From: JBCDIQ01 sp039024295
Lineage (GTDB): Bacteria; Bacteroidota; Bacteroidia; J057
Direction: 5' to 3'
Assembly (NCBI GenBank): GCA_039024295.1
Contig: JBCDIQ010000340.1
Span: 1 to 6,398 of the forward strand
Length of the DNA stretch: 6,398 bases
Positions 1 to 5,659 of the stretch are shown here, piece by piece. The position numbers and the translations under genes are program-made. The first letter of the stretch is position 1. Each line of letters starts with the position of its first letter. The notes beneath the pieces are model-generated. The model did not search any database and was not told the origin of the DNA. It saw nothing but the letters and a program-made list of their open reading frames with translations.

Positions 1-1
1 G

Positions 2-1102
2 CTTGCCTTAGAATTACTTCAAGCAGAATTAGGGAAACCCGTAGCCTACCTGGACCTTGAACTTGATTCTGACTTGGCACTTTTGGGGGATGAAGAGAGT
101 TACTTGAGGAGGCACTTTGACAAACTCTTAATCATCGATGAAGTGCAGCTCAAACCCAACCTTTTCAAGGTGCTGCGGGGACTCATTGATCTTCGAAAGC
201 GATCAGGGGAATCAAGTGCTCAATATTTACTGTTGGGATCGGCTTCTCCAAAACTCTTGCAACAGTCTGCTGAAAGCTTGGCAGGCAGGATACGCTATTT
301 AGAATTGACGCCGTTTATGGTGTCAGAGGTTTCTAAAAGGGACCCCCTGGAATTTTCACCAGAAAAACTTTGGTTCCGAGGAGGGTTTCCACTGAGCTAT
401 CTGGCACCTGATGATGCGGAAAGCTGGAGCTGGCGTTCAGACTTCATTTCTACTTATCTCGAACGTGACATACCACAGCTGGGGATCCAGATATCTGCAT
501 CACGGATGCGAAGGTTTTGGACCATGATCGCGCATTTACATGGTCAGCAGGTCAACTTTTCCTCCCTAGCTAAAAGCCTGGAGGTTTCTCACACCACTAT
601 TCGGAATTACCTCGATGTTTTGACTGACCTCTACATGATTCGCCAATTACCAGCATGGTCAGGCAATACGAAAAAGCGGCTAGTAAAATCACCCAAAGTA
701 TTTCTGCGAGACAGTGGCATCTTACACCGCTTATTGTCCCTGGCAACGTACGAAGATGTACTTTCCCATCCTGTTTTGGGCTTTTCCTGGGAAGGCTTTG
801 TGATCGAAAATATACTCTCATCTATTACAGATCAATGGCAAGCGAGCTACTATCGTTCCTCCAATCAGCATGAAATTGATCTTGTACTGGAAAAAGGCCA
901 TCGAACAAGGTGGGCTATTGAGATCAAAAGAACCATTGCTCCAAAAGTCTCCAAAGGCTTCCATGTTGCCTGTGAAGACATAAAAAGTACCCAAAAATGG
1001 GTTATCCATTCTGGCAAAGTACAATTTCCTTTAGCCAAGGACACTGAAGCAATTGGCTTAATGGAATTTTTGGAGCTACTGAGGGAGAAAAGCAATGAAT
1101 AA
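2..1102 (+). CDS. AAA ATPase with C-terminal DUF4143 region, 5'-truncated by window edge
   Basis: The reading frame is open from base 2, so the gene starts before the window; a TTG at 74 is only an internal codon. 366 residues are visible. The P-loop (Walker A) that opens this family is missing because it lies upstream. Walker B is clear (LLIIDEVQ, D46-E47 of the visible part), followed by a sensor-1-like LLLGSAS stretch near residue 78. Then come the DUF4143 hallmarks: YLERDIPQLG near 152-161, a winged-helix-like segment near 184-209 (SLAKSLEVSHTTIRNYLDVL), and a C-terminal PD-(D/E)XK-like core (E264 in SWEGFVIEN, D293 in HEIDLVL, E307 and K309 in AIEIKR). Members are usually about 380-400 residues, so only some 20-40 are missing. 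The family is widespread in bacteria and archaea and often variable between strains. Its physiological role is poorly known and nuclease activity is unproven. It is convergent with the response regulator gene and shows no functional link to it. Confidence 0.93.
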   Translation, partial: LALELLQAELGKPVAYLDLELDSDLALLGDEESYLRRHFDKLLIIDEVQLKPNLFKVLRGLIDLRKRSGESSAQYLLLGSASPKLLQQSAESLAGRIRYLELTPFMVSEVSKRDPLEFSPEKLWFRGGFPLSYLAPDDAESWSWRSDFISTYLERDIPQLGIQISASRMRRFWTMIAHLHGQQVNFSSLAKSLEVSHTTIRNYLDVLTDLYMIRQLPAWSGNTKKRLVKSPKVFLRDSGILHRLLSLATYEDVLSHPVLGFSWEGFVIENILSSITDQWQASYYRSSNQHEIDLVLEKGHRTRWAIEIKRTIAPKVSKGFHVACEDIKSTQKWVIHSGKVQFPLAKDTEAIGLMEFLELLREKSNE

Positions 1103-1152
1103 AGGGTATGCTCGTAAATAATGGCCACCCTTAAAAGTTGATTTCATCTTAT

Positions 1153-1824
1153 TCAAAACAACCGCTTATCCGGATTGAACCATCCGTGCTGAATGGCAAA
1201 AATTACAATCCCGGCGGTCCCTTTTACCCCAAGTTTTTCCCGGATATTCTTCCGATGGGTCTCTACTGTCTTGGGGCTGATGTACAGCTCTTCGGCCATT
1301 TGCTGGGTGGACAGTTCTTTACAAATTAGCTCGATGACCTCCCGCTCTCGACGCGTAACGGACTGGGCGATTTGATGATTAATGGCAATGGGAGGCTTGG
1401 TCTTGCGTGTAGACCTAAGCAAGGCCTGTTGCACTTCTGGGGTGAAGTAAAAGTCTTTTTCCACCACTGTGGTAATGGCCTCGTAGAGGGTACGCTCGGG
1501 ATCGGCCTCATCTTTGAGCAGGTAAGCACTCACGCCCAACTCCACCATGTAGGAAACATACTGGTCGCTATGGTGCATCGTGAGCAAAATGATTTTGATT
1601 TCTGGAAAATGCTCATGTACGTATTTAGTCGCTTCAATGCCATCCATTTCAGGCATTTCCAAATCCATCAGAATAATGTCTACAGGCGTGTTCCCCAGTT
1701 TTTCGATCAAATCCTTTCCATTATTGGCAATAAGGGCAAGATTGACGTCCTCAAAGTCTTCTAGTATTAGCTCCACCCCTCGTTGAAAAATGCGGTGATC
1801 TTCTGCAATGGCTACCTTAATCAT
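1153..1824 (-). CDS. NarL/LuxR-family two-component response regulator
   Basis: This 223-residue cytoplasmic transcription factor is activated by phosphotransfer. The receiver domain (about 1-120) has the acidic pair E8-D9, phospho-acceptor D54 in ILMDLEMPEMDG, T82 and K104 (LLKDEA), so all catalytic residues are present. After a linker, a LuxR-type helix-turn-helix (about 155-215) shows the signature SVTRREREVIELI and then ISPKTVETHRKNIREKLGV, which is typical of NarL-type DNA binding. Length is normal for the family. The ATG at 1824 overlaps the last 8 bases of the kinase gene (ATGATTAA, where TAA is the kinase stop), which indicates translational coupling and a cognate pair. It is the last gene of the minus-strand cluster. 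Target promoters cannot be deduced from the window. The assignment to family is firm; the signal and regulon are unknown. Confidence 0.97.
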   Translation of the reverse strand: MIKVAIAEDHRIFQRGVELILEDFEDVNLALIANNGKDLIEKLGNTPVDIILMDLEMPEMDGIEATKYVHEHFPEIKIILLTMHHSDQYVSYMVELGVSAYLLKDEADPERTLYEAITTVVEKDFYFTPEVQQALLRSTRKTKPPIAINHQIAQSVTRREREVIELICKELSTQQMAEELYISPKTVETHRKNIREKLGVKGTAGIVIFAIQHGWFNPDKRLF

Positions 1825-2650
1825 GGCTATCTATTGTTGGGTTTGGCGAAAAGGAAAAAGTGAGTTGCATTCCTTCATCAGGACGGCTCCGAATGCGGTA
1901 TTCTGCATCCAAAAACGAAATCCGGCTTTTGATACCCTTTAATCCCAGTCCCCCTAAATCTGCAGAAGATTTCACATAACTATTCACGTCAAAGCCTTTT
2001 CCATTGTCTTCGTACATCACCTGAATGCCTTCGGGCGAGTGTTCCAGGTTGAGGGAAATATGAGATGCTTCCGCGTGTTTGATGGTGTTGTTTAGCAGTT
2101 CTTGTATGATGCGAAAAACGGCCAACTCCTGCTGAAGGTTAAATCGCTCATTCAATTCAGCTTGAAACTCAAAAGTTGCGGGGTGTAGTTTTTCATAGGT
2201 ATGAAAAAGTTCTTCCAGAACTGGACACAGGCCAAATCGCTCCAAATTCCCCGGCACGATCTGATGCACAATTTCTTTGATGCTGGAAATGGTCTCATCC
2301 ACATATTGCAAGACTTCCTCTTTGATGAGGCTGTGTTTCTCTTCCGGCATGTCTTTTTTGATCTTCGTAATGAACAGCTTGATGCTCCCAAGCATGCTGC
2401 CTGATACGTCATGTAAGTCCTTTGCTACCCGCACGCGCTCATTCTCCTGGGTTAAAATTTCTGCATTAATCAGTTTTTGCTGAAGAAAGTCCAGGTCCTG
2501 CGCCTGTTTCTGGTATCGCTTATGGTAGTAAATGAAGAAAAAAACGACCAGTAAGGCCAGGAGCAGCATAGCTCCCAAACCTACCGAGATCAGCAGTACC
2601 AATTCCTGATCTTGTGTCGTCAACTCGTTGATTCCGTTGGCCTCGTCCAT
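1817..2650 (-). CDS. NarX-type (HisKA_3/HPK7) sensor histidine kinase without a sensor domain
   Basis: The protein has 277 residues if it starts at the ATG at 2650. A longer frame back to 2716 begins with GTG and would run 97 bases into the upstream gene, so I prefer the ATG. One transmembrane helix (about 17-42, ending FFFIYYHKR) follows a short polar N-terminus. A coiled-coil-like linker leads to the dimerisation/phospho-acceptor motif ERVRVAKDLHDVSGSMLGS, with H80 as acceptor. The HATPase_c domain shows the N box (QELLNNTIKHA, N188), the G1 box (EDNGKGFD, D215) and the G2 region (GGLGLKGIKSR, near 233-243), so it should be catalytically competent. There is no periplasmic, PAS, GAF or 7TM input domain in the polypeptide; the signal must come from elsewhere, plausibly from the adjacent seven-helix protein. 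It overlaps that gene by 31 nt and the regulator gene by 8 nt. Confidence 0.95.
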   Translation of the reverse strand: MDEANGINELTTQDQELVLLISVGLGAMLLLALLVVFFFIYYHKRYQKQAQDLDFLQQKLINAEILTQENERVRVAKDLHDVSGSMLGSIKLFITKIKKDMPEEKHSLIKEEVLQYVDETISSIKEIVHQIVPGNLERFGLCPVLEELFHTYEKLHPATFEFQAELNERFNLQQELAVFRIIQELLNNTIKHAEASHISLNLEHSPEGIQVMYEDNGKGFDVNSYVKSSADLGGLGLKGIKSRISFLDAEYRIRSRPDEGMQLTFSFSPNPTIDSHD

Positions 2651-3282
2651 AAAGCCAAGGTAAAAAATACATTTTTCAATATCCCGAAAAATGCATGAAT
2701 CCCCCACATGACCCACCAGACTAATTCCAGGTTTCTTGAAACGAGGTAGTTGTTAGATATCATGATCATGAAAGTGCTGGCAAAATACAGTAACAACCCA
2801 GTAGCAATCCAAAACATAGGCGTCCGCTCCAGTCGCTCTACCTTGAGCTGTAGGGCCGTAAGGTAATAGTAGTGTGCGGTAAGGCCAATAACCAAACAAG
2901 ACTCTACTGATCGGGCAACCCAGTTCATCTCAGTAATCGGTTCATTGAATAGTGAATTCAGGATAGAAAAAATGACAAAGGCGATTCCCAATGGAACCGC
3001 CCATGAACAAAGAAATTTGCTTTTCAATCCATGTCGAAATATGAGAACGATTAGAAAGAATTCGATGGGGGTGAAAATGTGGATGAGAGATAAATTATTA
3101 TCGAAAAGAACATAACTAGAGTAGACGGAAGCAGCCTCAAATAAGACTGAAACACAAACCAGATAAAACAGAAATATCTGGCTCCAACGCAACTCAGCCA
3201 AAAAATACATTCCAAATATTAATGGAATAGTTACAGAGAAACCAGAGAGTCCCATTAGAATCTTTGAGATGCTTTGGATCAT
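2620..3282 (-). CDS. Seven-helix integral membrane protein, putative sensor partner of the kinase
   Basis: 220 residues with about seven hydrophobic segments, near residues 7-27, 32-52, 66-84, 89-110, 125-145, 156-176 and 186-207. There is no cleavable signal peptide. Recognisable patches include HIFTPIEFF in helix 3, FSILNSLF at the end of helix 4, PMFWIATGLLLYFAST in helix 6, and WWVMWGIHAFFGILKN in helix 7. I recall similar patterns in uncharacterised Bacteroidota membrane proteins encoded next to NarX-type kinases, but I cannot give a Pfam name. The ATG at 3282 lies 37 nt after the stop of the upstream gene. The 3' end overlaps the kinase gene by 31 nt, which implies coupled translation. 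Because the kinase lacks an input domain, a sensing role for this protein is a reasonable inference, not shown. A transport role is less likely given the small size, but cannot be excluded. Confidence 0.9.
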   Translation of the reverse strand: MIQSISKILMGLSGFSVTIPLIFGMYFLAELRWSQIFLFYLVCVSVLFEAASVYSSYVLFDNNLSLIHIFTPIEFFLIVLIFRHGLKSKFLCSWAVPLGIAFVIFSILNSLFNEPITEMNWVARSVESCLVIGLTAHYYYLTALQLKVERLERTPMFWIATGLLLYFASTFMIMISNNYLVSRNLELVWWVMWGIHAFFGILKNVFFTLALWTRPTESTS

Positions 3283-3319
3283 TTAGCTAATAATTGATCG
3301 TGGAATAGGATGCCTTGAA

Positions 3320-4066
3320 CTACTCCGGATCACTGCAAACAGGTGGGGGAGTACCGCAATTGAAAGGGCACGGATTACTAAATTCATAAAATTTATTTGT
3401 CCCATCTGCTTTTTCTCCCTCAATGATTGCCTTGAACATAAAAGGATGAATAGTTGTGAGTAAACTTGCACCGATATAAAACCTAAGTTTTGACTGAGCT
3501 GGTGAAGTCCCTATTAGGGTTGTGAGCTTCCCAAAATCCTCAATAGTCATCGTACAGTGTCTGTACCGACCACTTTGAGAAGAATTATTAGGCAACTGAA
3601 ACGTACTACCTTTATTTTCATGCGGAAGGATATCCCGCCATCCAGCATAAAGTAGAAGAGCGGTATCTGGATTGATTACGCTATCCCCCGCAGTTTTACC
3701 TTTGGTTTCAAGGGTTGTATATGATTCACCTTCAGAAAGCACATGTTTTTCCTTATGCAGAGGACCTAGGACGCCAGATGTGGTATGGTTCATCGGATAG
3801 AAAGACGCGGAACCAGCGGGTGCGCCTACAGCCTCCACAAATGGCTGAAATAATAATGAACCTGTAGATCTGACTCCCATGTGAAACCTTAAGTTTTCTA
3901 ATGGGGTGGTGCTCATTAAATCTTGTAAATCCGAACCAGATAGTTCAAATGACTGGGCATATCCAGGGGTGGTGTTCAGGAGAAATACTTCATGAAGCGT
4001 GGCAGTTGACCTTTTAATCCAATTGCAACCAAAGTCTTTATTGAAATCACTTTCTGTAATAGGCAT
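3320..4066 (-). CDS. Uncharacterised soluble protein with an internal domain duplication and Cys-rich tail
   Basis: 248 residues, not recognised as a named family. It has no signal peptide or transmembrane helix, so it is probably cytoplasmic. Two related halves are visible. Residues about 45-91 (SDLQDL, LRFHMGV, FQPFVEAV, SFYP) match residues about 176-229 (EDFGKL, LRFYIGA, HPFMFKAI, KFYEF) in the same order and spacing. Each half is preceded by a more divergent stretch (from W16 and from W143). The tail carries CPFNCG and a third cysteine (C233, C237, C244). Small single-copy Bacteroidota proteins with an (I/L)R-x-Y/F-x-G core and a C-terminal CPxxC-like tail exist in my recollection; this could be a tandem version. 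The gene starts with an ATG at 4066 and heads the minus-strand cluster, 37 nt before the seven-helix gene. That suggests an accessory, ligand-binding or regulatory role in the pathway, which is inference only. By eye it is somewhat more A/T-rich than the flanking plus-strand genes. Confidence 0.85.
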   Translation of the reverse strand: MPITESDFNKDFGCNWIKRSTATLHEVFLLNTTPGYAQSFELSGSDLQDLMSTTPLENLRFHMGVRSTGSLLFQPFVEAVGAPAGSASFYPMNHTTSGVLGPLHKEKHVLSEGESYTTLETKGKTAGDSVINPDTALLLYAGWRDILPHENKGSTFQLPNNSSQSGRYRHCTMTIEDFGKLTTLIGTSPAQSKLRFYIGASLLTTIHPFMFKAIIEGEKADGTNKFYEFSNPCPFNCGTPPPVCSDPE

Positions 4067-4135
4067 AACAAATAGTTTGAATTAAGTTAATATAAGGAAT
4101 TAAGCTTGTCGGAGGAGCTACACGGATACCTCTTC

Positions 4136-4149
4136 GAAGCATGTGCTTC
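4136..4149. promoter_or_regulatory. Hyphenated palindrome, possible operator of the minus-strand cluster
   Basis: GAAGCA-TG-TGCTTC is a perfect 6+6 inverted repeat with a 2-base spacer, 70 bases upstream of the ATG of the first gene of the minus-strand cluster. Size and position suit a dimeric regulator site, such as one for the cluster's own NarL-type regulator. A short perfect palindrome in A/T-rich DNA can also occur by chance. Confidence 0.25.
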
Positions 4150-4177
4150 AATATACTGCTTTCAAATCATAAAAGGT

Positions 4178-4384
4178 TCACCTAGTCGAACAAAATACCC
4201 AGATTAAAGGAGCAATATCCGGGTTTTCCTTGATCAAGTAGTATATCTCCATTTCCGTAAAACCTTCCTCTAATTCAGGGTTTTCCCCTATCCTTTTACC
4301 CAAAATCATGGAAAAGCACTTTTCCGGGAAATCAGGGAGAAATAAACTACTTCCTAGCTCTAAATTTGAATCAACATCAACCAA
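4178..4384 (-). CDS. Possible small hypothetical protein or gene remnant
   Basis: An open frame of 68 codons on the same strand as the signalling cluster, ending 111 nt before its first gene. The only upstream initiator is TTG at 4384, directly preceded by an in-frame TGA; the first ATG is codon 26. The translation is acidic and protein-like in composition (for example PDFPEKCFSMILGKRIGENP, then EMEIYYLIKENPDIAPLIW), with no signal peptide and no motif I recognise. It could be a real small gene with a weak start, the 3' remnant of a decayed gene, or a chance ORF. It overlaps the plus-strand micro-ORF at 4308-4439; at most one of them is likely real. Confidence 0.25.
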   Translation of the reverse strand: MVDVDSNLELGSSLFLPDFPEKCFSMILGKRIGENPELEEGFTEMEIYYLIKENPDIAPLIWVFCSTR

Positions 4385-4439
4385 TCAAATAGACGCTGCT
4401 ATCCTTCTTTACGATTTGTGTCACTTTTTCAAACAGTGA
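4308..4439 (+). CDS. Micro-ORF (43 aa) immediately upstream of an intrinsic terminator
   Basis: ATG at 4308 to TGA at 4437-4439 encodes 43 residues (begins MEKHFSGKSGRNKLLPSS, ends LCHFFKQ). It is basic at the N-terminus with no recognised motif and no Shine-Dalgarno site. The reason to list it is position: its stop codon lies 5 bases before the stem of the only strong plus-strand terminator in the area, and no other plus-strand gene precedes that terminator. An ORF of this length is common by chance, and it is antisense to the 68-codon ORF. A non-coding RNA ending at the terminator is equally possible. Confidence 0.18.
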   Translation: MEKHFSGKSGRNKLLPSSKFESTSTNQIDAAILLYDLCHFFKQ

Positions 4440-4444
4440 ACCAT

Positions 4445-4480
4445 GTGAGCTGCCTTCCCTTTCGGCAGCTCACTCTTTTT
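4445..4480 (+). terminator. Strong rho-independent terminator with no clear gene upstream
   Basis: A perfect 10-bp stem (GTGAGCTGCC at 4445-4454, GGCAGCTCAC at 4464-4473) with a 9-base loop TTCCCTTTC is followed directly by TCTTTTT. The T-tract is only on the plus strand; the minus strand has no T-run after the stem. The nearest confident plus-strand gene upstream is the ATPase ending at 1102, over 3 kb away. So it terminates either a short unrecognised plus-strand transcript or read-through RNA antisense to the signalling cluster, or it acts as a leader terminator for the oxygenase. Confidence 0.8.
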
Positions 4481-4502
4481 CGGGAACAGGAGGGTTAATA
4501 AA

Positions 4503-4530
4503 TAGATCGGGGTATAAAACGCCCGATCTA
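4503..4530. promoter_or_regulatory. Perfect 9-bp inverted repeat upstream of the oxygenase gene
   Basis: TAGATCGGG (4503-4511) and CCCGATCTA (4522-4530) are exact reverse complements around the 10-base spacer GTATAAAACG. No T-tract follows on the plus strand, so it is not a typical terminator. It starts 22 bases after the terminator T-tract and ends 164 bases before the oxygenase ATG. It could be an operator for a dimeric regulator, with the TATAAAA in the spacer as a possible promoter element, or a leader-RNA hairpin. Confidence 0.4.
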
Positions 4531-4694
4531 CTGATTCCTGCCCAGGTTTCGTATCCTGTTTGCGGCAATGGCAATCAAAGATATGCGTAGCGCAGGGTTT
4601 TATCTCCCGTATTCATTTGCACTCCAGTAAAATCACCTCAGCATATGGACATGCCTCGGGATTTCCCTATATTTCCCCAAAAACCGGTAATCCC

Positions 4695-5651
4695 ATGAAA
4701 TACATCCCTACCGTTGATCTGAACCAATACATTCACGGCTCTGTAGATGAAAAGCAGAAATTTGTCCAGGAATTAGGCGACTCCTTCTCAGGCATTGGCT
4801 TTGCCATTGTCAAAAATCATGGTGTTCCCCAGGAAGTGATTGATGGAGCATATGATGCCTTCCAGCGATTCTTTGCCCTGGAAGATGCCACCAAACGAAA
4901 GTATGAGATAGAATCCCTTGCCGGGCAGCGAGGCTATACCTCTAAGGGACGTGAGCACGCCAAGGGCCGAAATGTGGGAGACCTGAAAGAATTCTTCCAT
5001 GTAGGGCAGATTGTGGAAGGGGATGATCCGATTAAATCCCAGTACCCGGAAAATATCTGGGTGGATGAGGTGCCGGAAGTAGAAAAATACGGAGTTAGCG
5101 TCTATAAATCTTTGGAGAACAGCGGCAAGTACCTGCTTCAGGCGATTGCTGAATACCTGGGGTTGGATACCCACTATTTTGACAACAAAATCCATCACGG
5201 CAACAGCATCCTGCGGCCTATCCATTATTTCCCGATTCCAGAGCCAGATGATATTCCCGATGGTGCCGTCCGTGCAGCTGAACATGAGGACATCAACCTG
5301 ATTACCCTGCTGATTGGGGCAAGTGCGGAAGGGCTACAGGTGCTCAATGCAGAGGGGGAATGGATTGCCGCCAATCCCAACCCTGATGAAATTGTCATCA
5401 ATGTGGGGGATATGCTTCAGCGCCTGACCAACTCACGGCTCAAATCTACCACCCATCGGGTGGTGAACCCTCCCAAGGAAAGCATGCATCTGCCACGTTA
5501 TTCGATGCCTTTTTTCCTGCATCCACGCTCTGAAATGGACCTCACCTCCCTTGAAAGTTGCATCTCAGAGGAAACCCCCAAACAATTTTCAGACATGACA
5601 GCCGGAGAGTACTTGGATGAGCGGTTGAAGGAGATAGGGTTGAAGAAATAG
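4695..5651 (+). CDS. Isopenicillin N synthase-like 2-oxoglutarate/Fe(II) dioxygenase
   Basis: 318 residues, cytoplasmic. The frame is open back to a TTG at 4560, but family members begin with an IPxVDL motif close to the N-terminus, here KYIPTVDL at 2-9, so the ATG at 4695 is the right start. The N-terminal DIOX_N part shows GDSFSGIGFAIVKNHGVP (28-45). The double-stranded beta-helix core carries the iron ligands H197 and D199 (HED) and H254 (STTHRVV), plus R268 and S270 (PRYS), which in this family bind the 2-oxoglutarate carboxylate. The protein should therefore be an active oxygenase. True isopenicillin N synthase does not use 2-oxoglutarate; most bacterial homologues are uncharacterised hydroxylases or desaturases of small molecules, and the substrate here is unknown. 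No beta-lactam biosynthesis genes are nearby. No clear ribosome binding site precedes the ATG, as is usual in Bacteroidota. The next plus-strand gene lies 116 nt downstream, beyond a repeat, so co-transcription is uncertain. Confidence 0.94.
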   Translation: MKYIPTVDLNQYIHGSVDEKQKFVQELGDSFSGIGFAIVKNHGVPQEVIDGAYDAFQRFFALEDATKRKYEIESLAGQRGYTSKGREHAKGRNVGDLKEFFHVGQIVEGDDPIKSQYPENIWVDEVPEVEKYGVSVYKSLENSGKYLLQAIAEYLGLDTHYFDNKIHHGNSILRPIHYFPIPEPDDIPDGAVRAAEHEDINLITLLIGASAEGLQVLNAEGEWIAANPNPDEIVINVGDMLQRLTNSRLKSTTHRVVNPPKESMHLPRYSMPFFLHPRSEMDLTSLESCISEETPKQFSDMTAGEYLDERLKEIGLKK

Positions 5652-5659
5652 GTATGAGG

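Larger units (their letters stand above)
4067..4694. other. Long region between divergent genes, no confident gene
   Basis: These 628 bases separate the minus-strand signalling cluster from the plus-strand oxygenase gene, so promoters for both must lie here. I looked for the Bacteroidota consensus (TTTG near -33, TAnnTTTG near -7) and found no convincing full match on either strand. The region holds a hyphenated palindrome (4136-4149), two weak small ORFs on opposite strands (4178-4384 minus, 4308-4439 plus), a strong plus-strand terminator (4445-4480) and a second perfect inverted repeat (4503-4530). From 4531 to 4694 I see no structure. The frame of the oxygenase stays open back to about 4560, but with no plausible start and no family resemblance. 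Confidence 0.7.

Noticed and set aside
74..1102. ATPase gene starting at TTG 74
   Set aside because: The same frame is open back to base 2 and the upstream residues continue the ATPase fold between Walker A and Walker B, so the gene is cut by the window edge.
2..1102. Defence system based on the ATPase with a nuclease-like C-terminus
   Set aside because: DUF4143 ATPases occur widely as single genes; no partner defence gene is visible and activity cannot be inferred from this window.
1102..1132. Inverted repeat AAGGGT...ACCCTT between the convergent ATPase and regulator genes, as a bidirectional terminator
   Set aside because: Only a 6-bp stem with a 19-base loop and no T-tract on either strand; too weak to call.
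1372..1764. Plus-strand ORF of 130 codons opposite the response regulator
   Set aside because: Antisense to the receiver domain; its content follows from the regulator's codons and no independent motif is seen.
4421..4439. Hairpin TCACT...AGTGA just before the terminator
   Set aside because: Only 5 bp with a 9-base loop in A/T-rich DNA; expected by chance and overlaps the end of the micro-ORF.
4560..4694. N-terminal extension of the oxygenase from TTG 4560
   Set aside because: The 45 extra residues do not resemble the family, which starts close to the IPTVDL motif that follows ATG 4695.
4788..5285. Minus-strand ORF of 165 codons inside the oxygenase gene
   Set aside because: Fully antisense to a conserved, motif-rich coding region; composition and lack of motifs fit a shadow frame.
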